In this document: in pieces, positions 9,717-18,899 of the stretch
Position numbering within the stretch: position 1 is the first letter of the stretch
Layout: each line of letters starts with the position of its first letter
DNA from: Gammaproteobacteria bacterium HGW-Gammaproteobacteria-3
GTDB taxonomy: Bacteria; Pseudomonadota; Gammaproteobacteria; Methylococcales; Methylomonadaceae
Length of the DNA: 64,000 nt
Direction of reading: 5' to 3'
Assembly: GCA_002843155.1 (NCBI GenBank)
Contig: PGZD01000003.1
Location: 1-64,000 of the forward strand
Translations under genes and position numbers: made by a program
The notes under the pieces: generated by a model
Seen by the model: the letters and a program-made list of their open reading frames with translations, nothing else
Told to the model about the DNA's origin: nothing
Databases searched by the model: none

Positions 9717-11398
9717 TCGATCACGGCCAAACCTTCCCCGCGCGGGTCGCTGGCCGCTTCAAAGCTATGGCTGTCTTTACGCCATTGCACGGCCTGCATG
9801 TCGCCGTAGCGATAAGACGTTACCTGCAATTTATGCCCCAGAGCCCGTAAGTCGCTTATTTCAGCTTCGGTCAGACCGTCCGGTTCATATTGCAGCACAT
9901 CCGGTATATATTGATGGTGAAAACGGGGCACCCGCACCCAGGAATCAGGCCCCTTGCCTTCGGCAAAATCGAGTGTCGCCAGCAACACCATCGAAATTAT
10001 CCGGCTGCCTCCCGGCGTCCCCAGTGCCGCAATACGGTTTGCGTCTTCGAGAAAAGTCGGGGTCATGCTGGACAGCATACGCTTGCCCGGCGCTATCGCA
10101 TTGGCGGCGCCGCCGACCAGTCCGTAACCGTTGAGGGCGCCGGGCAAGCTGGTGAAATCATCCATTTCATCATTCAGCAAAACACCGGTACCGTCCGCCG
10201 CAAAGCCCGATCCGAACGGAAAATTGATGCTCAACGTCGCCGCCACGCGGTTGCCTTCGGCGTCGATAATCGAAAAATGCGTGGTGTTATCGCCGCCGGT
10301 TTGCTCTTGTATTTCACCCGACAAAAACACACTGGGTAAAACCTTATCCGGGCGAATGCTGCTGCGCTGGCCTGCGGCATAATCGGTGCTCAACAGGCGC
10401 GTTACCGGCGCTTCGATGAAATCGCCATCACCCAGATACAACGCGCGGTCGTGATAGCTTCGGCGCATAGCTTCGGTTATCAGATGTTTACGCACGCCGG
10501 CCTCGGCTGAGGCCAAATCGTATCCGGCCAGAATATTCAAGGCTTCGATCAAGCCGATACCGCCCGATGACGGCAACGAAGCGCCGGTTATGTCGATACC
10601 GTGATAATGGCCTTTGACCGGCGTCCTTTCAAGCACCTGATATTCATCCAGATCTTGCTGTGTCCAGATGCCGCCTGCCGCGCGCACACCGGCGACCAGT
10701 TTTCGGGCTGTCTCGCCTTGATAGAACCCCGCTTTGCCCGATTCGGCCAAACGCTCTAAAGTATCGGCCAAATCTTTCTGCCGCAATACCCAGCCTGCTT
10801 TGGGAACAGCGCCGTCAGCCAAAAAAATAGCGGCAGCAGCTTTGGAAGATTGCACTTCCTTGAGCCGGAATCTCAACAGTTTACGATAGCGCTCGCCGAT
10901 GCTGAAGCCTTCCCGGGCGTAGCGCAGCGCGGGTTTTAACGCCTGCGCCAAAGGCAAGCGGCCATAATGTTCGGACAAATACACCAGTGCCGCCGGTACG
11001 CCGGGAATGCCGGCCGCCAATGGCCCGTTCCTAGAAAGCCCGGGAATGACGCGCCCGTCTTTATCGAGATACATATCTTTATGCGCCGCCAGCGGTGCTT
11101 TTTCACGGCCATCGAGCAATGTCTCAAAATCGTCTTCGCCCCGGTGCAACAGCCAGAAGCCGCCGCCACCCAAACCGGAACCGGTCGGCTCCACCACGGC
11201 CAGCGCGGCACTGACCGCGACAGCGGCATCAAAAGCATTGCCGCCCTCAGCGATGGTTTCAATTCCGGCATAAGTCGCCAAAGGGTGAGCACTGGCAATC
11301 GCCACTTTGGCCGCCGCAGAAGTGTCGGCCAAACCGAACGTCAGAGCGAGGACCAGGGCGGTAATAACTTTAAAAAATCTCATTTTTGATAAGTGCAT
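9713..11398 (-). CDS. ggt: Gamma-glutamyltransferase
   Basis: GGT is a periplasmic, self-cleaving Ntn-hydrolase that hydrolyses glutathione and other gamma-glutamyl compounds. The sequence has a signal peptide (MRFFKVITALVLALTFG) and the GSGLGGGGF stretch. The cleavage site is at NTTHFS; the new N-terminal Thr is encoded at 10283-10285, and the GGSRIISMV segment follows. The total length is normal for an intact proenzyme. The start is uncertain: ATGs at 11398 and 11383 both give a signal peptide, and neither has a clear ribosome site. It lies downstream of the V-type ATPase gene. Confidence 0.92.
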   Translation of the reverse strand: MHLSKMRFFKVITALVLALTFGLADTSAAAKVAIASAHPLATYAGIETIAEGGNAFDAAVAVSAALAVVEPTGSGLGGGGFWLLHRGEDDFETLLDGREKAPLAAHKDMYLDKDGRVIPGLSRNGPLAAGIPGVPAALVYLSEHYGRLPLAQALKPALRYAREGFSIGERYRKLLRFRLKEVQSSKAAAAIFLADGAVPKAGWVLRQKDLADTLERLAESGKAGFYQGETARKLVAGVRAAGGIWTQQDLDEYQVLERTPVKGHYHGIDITGASLPSSGGIGLIEALNILAGYDLASAEAGVRKHLITEAMRRSYHDRALYLGDGDFIEAPVTRLLSTDYAAGQRSSIRPDKVLPSVFLSGEIQEQTGGDNTTHFSIIDAEGNRVAATLSINFPFGSGFAADGTGVLLNDEMDDFTSLPGALNGYGLVGGAANAIAPGKRMLSSMTPTFLEDANRIAALGTPGGSRIISMVLLATLDFAEGKGPDSWVRVPRFHHQYIPDVLQYEPDGLTEAEISDLRALGHKLQVTSYRYGDMQAVQWRKDSHSFEAASDPRGEGLAVIE

Positions 11399-11452
11399 CG
11401 TTAAACAATTTTTTGTATTAATTGAGCTTTGGACAAAAAGCCGCATCGCTTG

Positions 11453-13291
11453 TCACGGCGCTACCGCCGATTCGAACAGTGTTTCTATTTTTTGCATCAG
11501 TCCAAGATATTCATTCGACCTCCACACCGCATAATTCAGGTTTTTAAACAATCCGGTGAGGCGGATAAAATAATCCCGTGCCTCGTTCTGGTCGGCAAAG
11601 TGATACTCAGCCCTGACCAGCTTCAGTATCAAGGTAAAAATTTCTTTTTGCCTTGCCAACGGCACCGCCACATCGACTTCATCAAAAGCATCTTGCTGTA
11701 AATAAACCATATCGACCAGCAAGGACTGCTGATAAGTCAGATAGTCCTCCAGTGTCACACCCTCTTCCCCGGCCACCTGAATCATTTGATAGACATTGTC
11801 GCCTGCGGCCAGCAATGCCAGGATTTCATTGACATGGTCTATCCAGCCCGGCTCCAGCTCGCGCTCATACCAGGCGCGCAGTTGTTCTGAATAGCGCGAC
11901 CAGGACAACAAGGGATCGACGGCCGGATAAAAGCGCTTGTAGGCCCGATCGGAACTCAGCCCCAGAAAAGTTTTGACCGTACCCAGCGTTGACTGCGTCA
12001 CCGGTTCCTCGAAATTGCCGCCGGCCGGTGATACCGTGCCTATCAGGGTCAAACTGCCACTTGTACCGTCTTGATTTTCTATCACGCCGGCCCGTTCATA
12101 GATACTTTTAATGGACGAATCCAGGTAAGCCGGAAACGCTTCCTCGCCGGGAATTTCTTCAAGCCGCCCCGACGTTTCGCGTATCGCCTGCGCCCAGCGC
12201 GAAGTCGAGTCGGCCAGTAACAATACCTGCAAACCCATTTGCCGGTAATATTCGCCCAGAGCAATGCCGGTATAAATGGAAGCTTCGCGGGCGGCCACCG
12301 GCATCGATGAGGTATTACAGATAATGATGGTTCTGTCCATCAGCGAGCCGCCGGTTTTAGGGTCGGACATTTGCGGAAATTCGGTAATGGTTTCCACAAC
12401 CTCTCCCGCCCTTTCGCCGCATGCGACGACAATGACGATATCGACATCGGAATTTCTGGAAATCAAGCTTTGCAAAACCGTTTTACCCGCGCCGAAAGGC
12501 CCCGGAATACAAGCCGTGCCGCCTTTGGCGATAGGAAAAAAAGTATCGATCAAGCGTAAATGCGTGACTAGGGGTTCGTCCGGATATCGCCTCTGCACCA
12601 GATTATCGTGCAACAATGATTGCACCAGGGATCTTCGTACCGGCCAGCGCTGTTTGAGAGTGATGACTCGTTCCCTGCCATCGTGCAAGCGAATTTTGGC
12701 CACCGGCTCGTCAACGGTGACATTGCCTTCCTGTATCCAACTGACCTCGACTTCTTTTTGAATGGCGAAAGGCACCATGATTTTGTGCGAAAAGCGCCTC
12801 TCCTGAACAGTTCCCAGTACCGACCCCGCATAAAGCTTCGCGCCTGTTTGCACGCACGGTGTAAAGGCCCATTTGGCATTGGGATCCAAGGCCGGAAAAT
12901 CAACCCCGCGAGGCAAGAAATAACCAAATTCCGAAGCCAGTAAAGCCAGAGGATTTTGCAGCCCGTCATAAACCTGGCCCAGCAATCCCGGCCCCAGCTC
13001 GACCGATAACAATTCGCCGCTTTGCACCACAGGGTCGCCCACAGCCACGCCCAAAGTGCTTTCATAAACCTGGGCATCCGCCCGGATTCCATGAATTCTG
13101 AGCACCTCGGCCTTGAGTCTTTCCTGATGCCGGACTTCGGAGCGGGTCGGTAAAATATAAACGACCTCGTTTTGAGTCAGGGGCTTGTCGGATCCGGGCA
13201 AAGTTTCAATGGTCACCAGGTCGTCCTGAACCGCGATCACTCGCGCCGTAATTACACTTCGACCCTCGCTCAATTGTTTGTCGTTTAACAT
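11453..13291 (-). CDS. V/A-type ATP synthase subunit A, apparently orphan
   Basis: The 612-residue protein is a catalytic A subunit of a V/A-type rotary ATPase. It has the N-terminal barrel, the non-homologous bulge region (about 110-200), the P-loop GPFGAGKT at 264-271, CGERAGEV, and the stretches NTSSMPVAAREASIYTG and LADSTSRWAQA. It is about 20-30 residues longer than usual. Such a subunit works only in a complex with B, D, E and membrane subunits, yet none is next to it. Upstream is 450 bp of noncoding DNA and downstream is ggt. The ATPase motifs are intact, so it is not an obvious pseudogene. Confidence 0.88.
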   Translation of the reverse strand: MLNDKQLSEGRSVITARVIAVQDDLVTIETLPGSDKPLTQNEVVYILPTRSEVRHQERLKAEVLRIHGIRADAQVYESTLGVAVGDPVVQSGELLSVELGPGLLGQVYDGLQNPLALLASEFGYFLPRGVDFPALDPNAKWAFTPCVQTGAKLYAGSVLGTVQERRFSHKIMVPFAIQKEVEVSWIQEGNVTVDEPVAKIRLHDGRERVITLKQRWPVRRSLVQSLLHDNLVQRRYPDEPLVTHLRLIDTFFPIAKGGTACIPGPFGAGKTVLQSLISRNSDVDIVIVVACGERAGEVVETITEFPQMSDPKTGGSLMDRTIIICNTSSMPVAAREASIYTGIALGEYYRQMGLQVLLLADSTSRWAQAIRETSGRLEEIPGEEAFPAYLDSSIKSIYERAGVIENQDGTSGSLTLIGTVSPAGGNFEEPVTQSTLGTVKTFLGLSSDRAYKRFYPAVDPLLSWSRYSEQLRAWYERELEPGWIDHVNEILALLAAGDNVYQMIQVAGEEGVTLEDYLTYQQSLLVDMVYLQQDAFDEVDVAVPLARQKEIFTLILKLVRAEYHFADQNEARDYFIRLTGLFKNLNYAVWRSNEYLGLMQKIETLFESAVAP

Positions 13292-13613
13292 AATTCCCCC
13301 GGGATTGTTTGACTGTTAAACACGGCACGACCTATGCCAAGCAGGGCAAAGCATAGGCCAATAAAAATGACGACGCAAATACAAACCGCCTATCCTGTAG
13401 CCATTACCGACTCTATTATTTTACCTGGACAAGGCCTTTAAATTATCTATACTTAGGACCAGGACCGTGCATTTTATAACGTGTGCAACTGACTTGTCTT
13501 TTTGTCCGTCTTCTGCGTTGCCTACAGGGATGTAGGTAAGGGATGTGAGCCAAGAGCGGCGCTTTGTGTAAACAGTTACATAGCTCGCTATCGCTAAGTT
13601 TGCACGCCTTGAA

Positions 13614-13666
13614 CCCAGCACCTAAATTGGCTATGATTCAAAATCATAGCCAATTTAGGTGCTGGG
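13614..13666. repeat. Perfect 25-bp palindrome with 3-base loop
   Basis: The arms at 13614-13638 and 13642-13666 are exact reverse complements around the loop CAA. There is no T-run, so it is not a classical terminator. It lies in the 454-bp gap between the V-type ATPase gene and the SprA-related gene (13292-13745), where no convincing gene was found. Part of the right arm (ATTTAGGTGCTG-GCAAA) recurs with one mismatch at about 26203-26220, which suggests a dispersed repeat. Confidence 0.8.
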
Positions 13667-13745
13667 CAAAAATCTTAGCGTCAGTTGCCCAAGTTATTTC
13701 ATGCTCATTCCTTAATAAAAACATCCCTTCAGAATTGGTTTTGTT

Positions 13746-14303
13746 ATGCAACCGATCTCATCCAGCAGGCAACCCGTGGTAATGGGGGGGCTTCCCCTGA
13801 TGCCAACTGCTGCCAAAACAAAACCGGACGAGACTGAAAAATCACCGGAGGCTTCCGGCGCCACACCCGTCAAAACCGATCAAAACACCCCCCAATTCAC
13901 CCCCGAAGAACAGCGCCAAATCCAGGTATTCAAAGCCCGGGACATTGAAGTACGGGCTCATGAACAGGCACACTTGAGCGCAGCCGGGGGCTTTGCCACC
14001 GGTGGCGCCAGCTTTACTTTCCAAACCGGCCCGGATGGCAGGCGCTATGCTATCGGCGGGGAAGTGCAAATCGACATATCATCCGTCCCGGGCGACCCTG
14101 AAGCGTCTTTACGCAAGGCCGAAACCATCCGCCGCGCGGCGCTTGCGCCCGCCTCCCCTTCGGCGCAGGATTTCAGCGTCGCGGCCAGCGCGGCGAGCAT
14201 GGCGACCAATGCGCGCATCGAGCTGCTTAAACAAAATCAGCAAAATGGGGGCAGCGGCCAAAACACCGCAACTCAGGGCACACGAATTGACATTCGGGCT
14301 TGA
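13746..14303 (+). CDS. SprA-related putative metalloprotease
   Basis: The 185-residue protein resembles the SprA-related / CJM1_0395 family. It has a Pro- and Thr-rich low-complexity N-terminus (about 1-50), then the core VFKARDIEVRAHEQAHLSAAGG with HEQAH at 72-76, an HExxH-like zinc-binding motif, and the GPDGRRYAIGGEV segment. No signal peptide is seen. Family members are annotated as putative metalloproteases but the activity is not established. A run of seven G residues (13784-13790) lies within the coding region. The gene converges on the phosphoesterase gene with 5 bases between stops. Confidence 0.75.
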   Translation: MQPISSSRQPVVMGGLPLMPTAAKTKPDETEKSPEASGATPVKTDQNTPQFTPEEQRQIQVFKARDIEVRAHEQAHLSAAGGFATGGASFTFQTGPDGRRYAIGGEVQIDISSVPGDPEASLRKAETIRRAALAPASPSAQDFSVAASAASMATNARIELLKQNQQNGGSGQNTATQGTRIDIRA

Positions 14304-14308
14304 TTGCC

Positions 14309-15040
14309 TCAGATCTCTACCGTCTTGTTGACATCAAATCCCGCAACTGTTTTACGGCCCTCATAGCCCCTGGGATTACACAGCACTCTGGCGCCCGCGA
14401 TACGGTAATCAGCCAGGCTGTGGACATGACCATGAAACCAGGCCGTCACTTCATATTCATGCAGTAAGGCTTTCAAATCATTGCAATAGGCTATTTTTTT
14501 CAAGGCTTGCGGCGAATCGTTCCAGCTCCATTGCGAGGGCGCATGATGCGTCACCACTACCGTTTTACCCGCGAAAGGCCGGCTTAATTCAGCTTCCAGC
14601 CAGTTTTTGGACTGTTGATAGAGTCTCGAAAAACTACCCGAGCCAAACGACGTCTCATTGTAGGTAATTTTACGAAAATCATTTAACGACAGCTCCAGCG
14701 CTTCGGCTTTCTCGTCGCCGTCAACAAACAGGTCGGCCCATAAGGTACAGCCCAGAAAACGCACATCGTCATAATCGAGGCGGTTATTTTCCAAAAAATG
14801 AATCTGCTGACTGTCGGCGCATTCCCGGCGCAGCATAGTCAGCGTGTCATGGTATTCCTGAGTATAAAACTCATGGTTCCCGGCCACATAAATCACCGGT
14901 TTATCCAAAGTTTTCAACCACTCGACACCTTGCCGGTAAATGCCGATATCGCCTGCGGCAATAATGAGGTCGGCATCGTTTTGCGGGGCATCCAAAGCAC
15001 CGAACTCTAAATGCAAATCGGAAAAATAATTGATCTTCAC
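14309..15040 (-). CDS. Metallophosphoesterase
   Basis: This is a 243-residue calcineurin-type phosphoesterase. The metal-binding motifs are in the right order: DLH at 8-10, GD at 30-31, GNHE at 54-57, THHAPS near 165, and HGHVH near 203. The substrate cannot be told from the sequence. It stands alone, divergent from ispG with an 88-bp gap. A -10-like TATAAT at 15072-15077 in that gap faces ispG. Confidence 0.85.
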   Translation of the reverse strand: MKINYFSDLHLEFGALDAPQNDADLIIAAGDIGIYRQGVEWLKTLDKPVIYVAGNHEFYTQEYHDTLTMLRRECADSQQIHFLENNRLDYDDVRFLGCTLWADLFVDGDEKAEALELSLNDFRKITYNETSFGSGSFSRLYQQSKNWLEAELSRPFAGKTVVVTHHAPSQWSWNDSPQALKKIAYCNDLKALLHEYEVTAWFHGHVHSLADYRIAGARVLCNPRGYEGRKTVAGFDVNKTVEI

Positions 15041-15128
15041 AATTTAACTCTGTTGATTTTTTGCTATAGAGTATAATCGAAACAGCTTTTTTCAGTTAAC
15101 CCCATCCTTATTTCTAAAGATTTTTGTC

Positions 15129-16355
15129 ATGTCAATCAGCCCAAGAAAAAACACCCGGCAAGTTTTGATCGGCGACATCAAAGTCGGCGGCGGCGCGCCC
15201 ATCGTCGTGCAATCGATGACCAATACCGATACCGTCGATATAACGGCCACGGTCAACCAGGTCATCGAACTGTCCAAAGCCGGTTCCGAGATCGTCAGAA
15301 TTACCGTTAACACGGAAGAAGCCGCCAAGGCCGTGCCGGAAATTCGCAATCAACTCGATGCCAAAGGCTTTAACGTGCCGCTGGTCGGCGATTTTCATTT
15401 TAACGGCCATAAATTACTTGAAAAATATCCGGCCTGCGCCGAAGCCTTGAGCAAATTCCGCATCAATCCGGGCAATGTAGGCCGAGGCAAAAGCCGTGAT
15501 CCGCAATTCCAGCAAATGATCGAATTTGCCTGTCGCTATGACAAGCCGGTGCGTATCGGCGTCAATGGCGGCAGCCTCGATCAAGCCGTGTTGACCCGCT
15601 TGCTCGATGAAAACCGCTTGCAAGAAACGCCTTTGGAATTACCGGCCATCACCCGCGAAGCCATCATCATTTCAGCGTTGGAAAGTGCGGCGAGAGCCGA
15701 AGAAATTGGCCTCTCCGCTGACAAAATTATTCTGTCCTGTAAAATCAGCAATGTTCAGGAACTCATCCGCATTTATCAGGACTTGTCCAGTCGCTGCGAT
15801 TACGCCCTGCATTTGGGCCTGACTGAGGCCGGCATGGGCTCCAAAGGCATTGTCGCCTCGTCTGCCGCACTGTCGGTGCTGATGCAACAGGGCATCGGCG
15901 ACACCATTCGCATTTCGCTGACGCCGGAACCTGGCACCGCCAGAACCCAGGAAGTGATCGTGGCCCAGGAAATCCTGCAAACCATGGGATTTCGCTCGTT
16001 TACACCCATGGTAATCTCCTGCCCCGGCTGCGGCCGCACGACCAGCGATTATTTTCAAAAACTGGCGATGGAAATCCAATCCTATCTACGCATCAGTATG
16101 CCGGCCTGGCGCACCCAATACCCCGGCGTCGAAACGATGGAAGTCGCGGTCATGGGCTGCGTTGTCAACGGCCCCGGCGAGAGCAAAAACGCTAACATCG
16201 GCATCAGCCTGCCCGGTACCGGCGAATCACCGGTTGCCCCGGTTTATGAAGACGGCGAAAAAACCGTCACGCTCAAAGGCGAGCACATCGCCGAGGAATT
16301 TCAGGCCATCGTGGAACGCTATATCGAAACACATTACGGTAACAAGCATTCATAA
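15129..16355 (+). CDS. ispG: 4-hydroxy-3-methylbut-2-enyl diphosphate synthase
   Basis: IspG is the iron-sulfur enzyme of the MEP isoprenoid pathway that converts methylerythritol cyclodiphosphate to HMBPP. The N-terminal TIM-barrel part has [11 protein letters not shown] and GDFHFNGH. The C-terminal part has the cluster cysteines in CPGCGR (Cys298, Cys301) and GCVVNGPGE (Cys344). It is 408 residues, somewhat longer than E. coli IspG, mostly through extra residues between the second and third cysteines. The next gene starts two bases after its stop. Confidence 0.97.
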   Translation: MSISPRKNTRQVLIGDIKVGGGAPIVVQSMTNTDTVDITATVNQVIELSKAGSEIVRITVNTEEAAKAVPEIRNQLDAKGFNVPLVGDFHFNGHKLLEKYPACAEALSKFRINPGNVGRGKSRDPQFQQMIEFACRYDKPVRIGVNGGSLDQAVLTRLLDENRLQETPLELPAITREAIIISALESAARAEEIGLSADKIILSCKISNVQELIRIYQDLSSRCDYALHLGLTEAGMGSKGIVASSAALSVLMQQGIGDTIRISLTPEPGTARTQEVIVAQEILQTMGFRSFTPMVISCPGCGRTTSDYFQKLAMEIQSYLRISMPAWRTQYPGVETMEVAVMGCVVNGPGESKNANIGISLPGTGESPVAPVYEDGEKTVTLKGEHIAEEFQAIVERYIETHYGNKHS

Positions 16356-16356
16356 C

Positions 16357-16827
16357 ATGAATCCCGATGAAAATGCGTTGTCCGCCCTCGGCTGGCGCGA
16401 ATGGCTGGCCCTGCCCGAGTTCAATATCCGCCGCATCAAGGCCAAAGTCGATACCGGCGCGCGCACCTCGGCGTTGCACGCGTTTTTTATCGACCCTTAC
16501 CTGAAAGGCTCGCAGCATTGGCTGGTGTTCGGCATTCATCCCAACCAGCATGACCGGGACACTATTATCGAATGTCACGCCCCGGTTAAAGATCGCCGCC
16601 TGGTATCGGACTCGGGCGGACATAAAAGCCGCCGTTATGTCATTGAAACCCGCATCCTCATAGGTCATTTCCTGCTCACCACCGAAATGACACTGACCAA
16701 CCGCGACAGCATGAAATTTCGTATGCTACTCGGCCGGACGGCGCTGCAAAATAATTTCGTCATCAATCCCCAAGCCTCTTTTCTACAAGGGAAACCGGAT
16801 AAAACACTGTATCAAAATAATCTTTGA
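16357..16827 (+). CDS. Retropepsin-like ATP-dependent zinc protease family protein
   Basis: The 156-residue protein belongs to the RimK-associated, retropepsin-like aspartic protease family often annotated as ATP-dependent zinc protease. It has the KAKVDTGARTSALHA motif near residues 28-42, with the D-T-G of retropepsins, and a LGRTAL stretch near the C-terminus. The ATG at 16357 directly follows the ispG stop; a longer reading in the same frame inside ispG has no support. In the family this gene is often near rimK, which is not seen here. Its role is unknown. Confidence 0.8.
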   Translation: MNPDENALSALGWREWLALPEFNIRRIKAKVDTGARTSALHAFFIDPYLKGSQHWLVFGIHPNQHDRDTIIECHAPVKDRRLVSDSGGHKSRRYVIETRILIGHFLLTTEMTLTNRDSMKFRMLLGRTALQNNFVINPQASFLQGKPDKTLYQNNL

Positions 16828-16935
16828 TAAAAATCAGACAAGTTGCAAGCCAAATCCAAAGTTCAGTTTTTTTTCAGGTTTTTTTTTCAGAATCCGCTAT
16901 AGTAATTGTATAAAACCGAAGGCGGAGTCCCGAAC

Positions 16936-18515
16936 ATGAAAAAAAATTTCCCGGTCACCCAAAACCAAGTCGATTACGCACGCGCGCTGATCTTGACTTC
17001 CGCGACCAACCCAAAAGGCGTCATTACCATGTTAACCCGGATTTTCAGGCCGTCAGCGGTTTCAGCGAAGCGGAATTACTCGGCCAGAGCCATAACATCG
17101 TTCGCCATCCCGACATGCCGCCTGCGGCCTTTGCCGATTTATGGCAAACGCTAAAAAACGGCAAAACGTGGATGGGGCTGGTTAAAAATCGTTGCAAAAA
17201 CGGCGATTTTTACTGGGTTGACGCCTTTGTTACGCCAAAGTTCGAGCAAGGCAATATCACCGGCTTTGAATCGGTACGGGTCAAACCGGATAACGATACC
17301 GTCAAACGCGCCGAAAAGATTTACCGAAAACTCGATGCCGGGCAAAGTATCAACTCCTTTATCAGCCGGTTATCGCTAGCAGCCAAAGTCATGTCGGGAT
17401 TTTCCTGTATTCAAGCTGTCGTTTATGCAGGGTTTTATCTGACCGGTTTTATCGGCTCCGGCTTGGCGGCGCTGCTTTTTGTCAGCTCCTGGCTGGGCGT
17501 TTACTGCCTGGTGCAAATCACCACCCGGCCGTTAGCCAAGGCTGCCGCAACAGCCCGCGCGATCATCGATAACAAGGTTATGCAGCAAGTCTATACCGAT
17601 AACGGTTCCGAGGCCGGGCAATTACTGCTCGCTATCAAACTGTTGTCGGCAAAAACCAGGACCATTGTCCGGTGCCTGGCGGAGGCAACAGAAACACTGG
17701 GCAATAAAGTGCAAATCACCGATACCGCCATAGCCCGCGTGAGTGACGCAATGAACCGCCAGCAATCGGAAACCGAACAAATCGCCACCGCAATGCACGA
17801 GATGACCGCCACCATCAATGATGTCGCGCACAGCGCCAGTAATGCCGCAACCGCCGCCACCGAAGCCGATCAGCGCAGCAAAGTGACGATGGCGCGGGTG
17901 AGAGACACCATCGCCCTGATCGAAACCTTATCGGCCGAAGCCGGCGAGGCTGAAACGGCCATTCAGAATCTCGCCGATTACAGCAAAGACATCGGCGGCG
18001 TTCTCGATGTGATAAAAAGCATTGCCGAACAAACTAATTTATTGGCACTTAACGCGGCCATCGAAGCGGCCCGCGCCGGTGAGCAGGGCCGAGGCTTTGC
18101 GGTGGTCGCCGATGAGGTCCGCACACTGGCCGGACGCACTCAAAAATCAACCGAAGAAATCAATAACATGATCGAGGTACTGCAACAGGGCGCCCAAAAA
18201 GCCGTCGAAGAAATGGCCAAAGTGCGTGCAATGGCTTCAGACGGCGTCGAACACGGTAAAAACTCCACGCAGCTATTGACTGAAACAGGCCAGGCTGTCA
18301 GCGTCATCAGCGACATGACGCTACAGATCGCCAGCGCCGCCGAGGAGCAGCACATTGTTTGCGAAGAAATTGCGCGCAACATTGAAACCATAAGCCAATT
18401 ATCACAGGAAACGGTGAACCACGCAGCGGCGGCAAGCCAGTCCAGCGGCGACGCGGCAAAACTTAGCCGCGAACTTGGAGTCATGGTCGAACAATTTGAT
18501 GACTCTAAACGTTGA
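16936..18515 (+). pseudogene. PAS-domain methyl-accepting chemotaxis protein, frameshifted
   Basis: The gene encodes an Aer-like chemoreceptor: N-terminal PAS domain, two membrane segments (about 17395-17520), and a cytoplasmic MCP signalling domain with the hairpin tip [19 protein letters not shown]. It starts at ATG 16936 with a GGCGGAG ribosome site and reads MKKNFPVTQ to GVIT. The PAS sequence ([18 protein letters not shown]) then continues in another frame. The break is at about 17026-17028 and is repaired by adding one base. From there the frame is open to 18515. It could be a true loss of function or a sequencing indel at a C run. Confidence 0.85.
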
Positions 18516-18632
18516 GTCCAAGTTTGTTTGTTAAACAGACGCAGGCATTTGACCGGCGCACGGAAAAATGCCGATCCATCCCAAATTGAACGACCCGAAG
18601 CTTTCGATCTATCTTCCTGACACTGATACTTT

Positions 18633-18750
18633 GTAACCGTTCACAGGGTATCTGAAAGATTTCATCCGCAGATTTGGCTCGGATTTTTCTTTTAACCTGG
18701 GCTCTTTCGCGTCATCTGCGGATCATTCATCTGGGGCTGTGAACGGTTAC
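18633..18750. mobile_element. MITE-like element, 118 bp, with 8-bp target duplication
   Basis: The element has perfect 14-bp terminal inverted repeats (GTAACCGTTCACAG at 18633-18646 and its complement at 18737-18750). Just outside each end lies the same 8-base word GATACTTT (18625-18632 and 18751-18758), as expected for a target-site duplication. A second inverted repeat of 10 bp lies inside (18664-18673 and 18714-18723). It has no coding capacity. It sits in the 384-bp gap between the chemoreceptor and the glycosyltransferase genes. The mobilising transposase is not visible. Confidence 0.75.
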
Positions 18751-18899
18751 GATACTTTTGTCCGAGGACTCTCTTGCCGTCGGCGCAACGACAACGGCAA
18801 TCCGGTTACGACGCATATCCGGTAATATAAAGCCACCAACCAAAACGCTTTCATAGTAAACTTATTCCCGCCCCTTTAAGTTTAATGTTACTTTAATCA

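Noticed and set aside
13421-13621. Minus-strand open frame of 66 codons
   Set aside because: It lies in repeat-containing noncoding DNA, has no ribosome site and no recognisable sequence.
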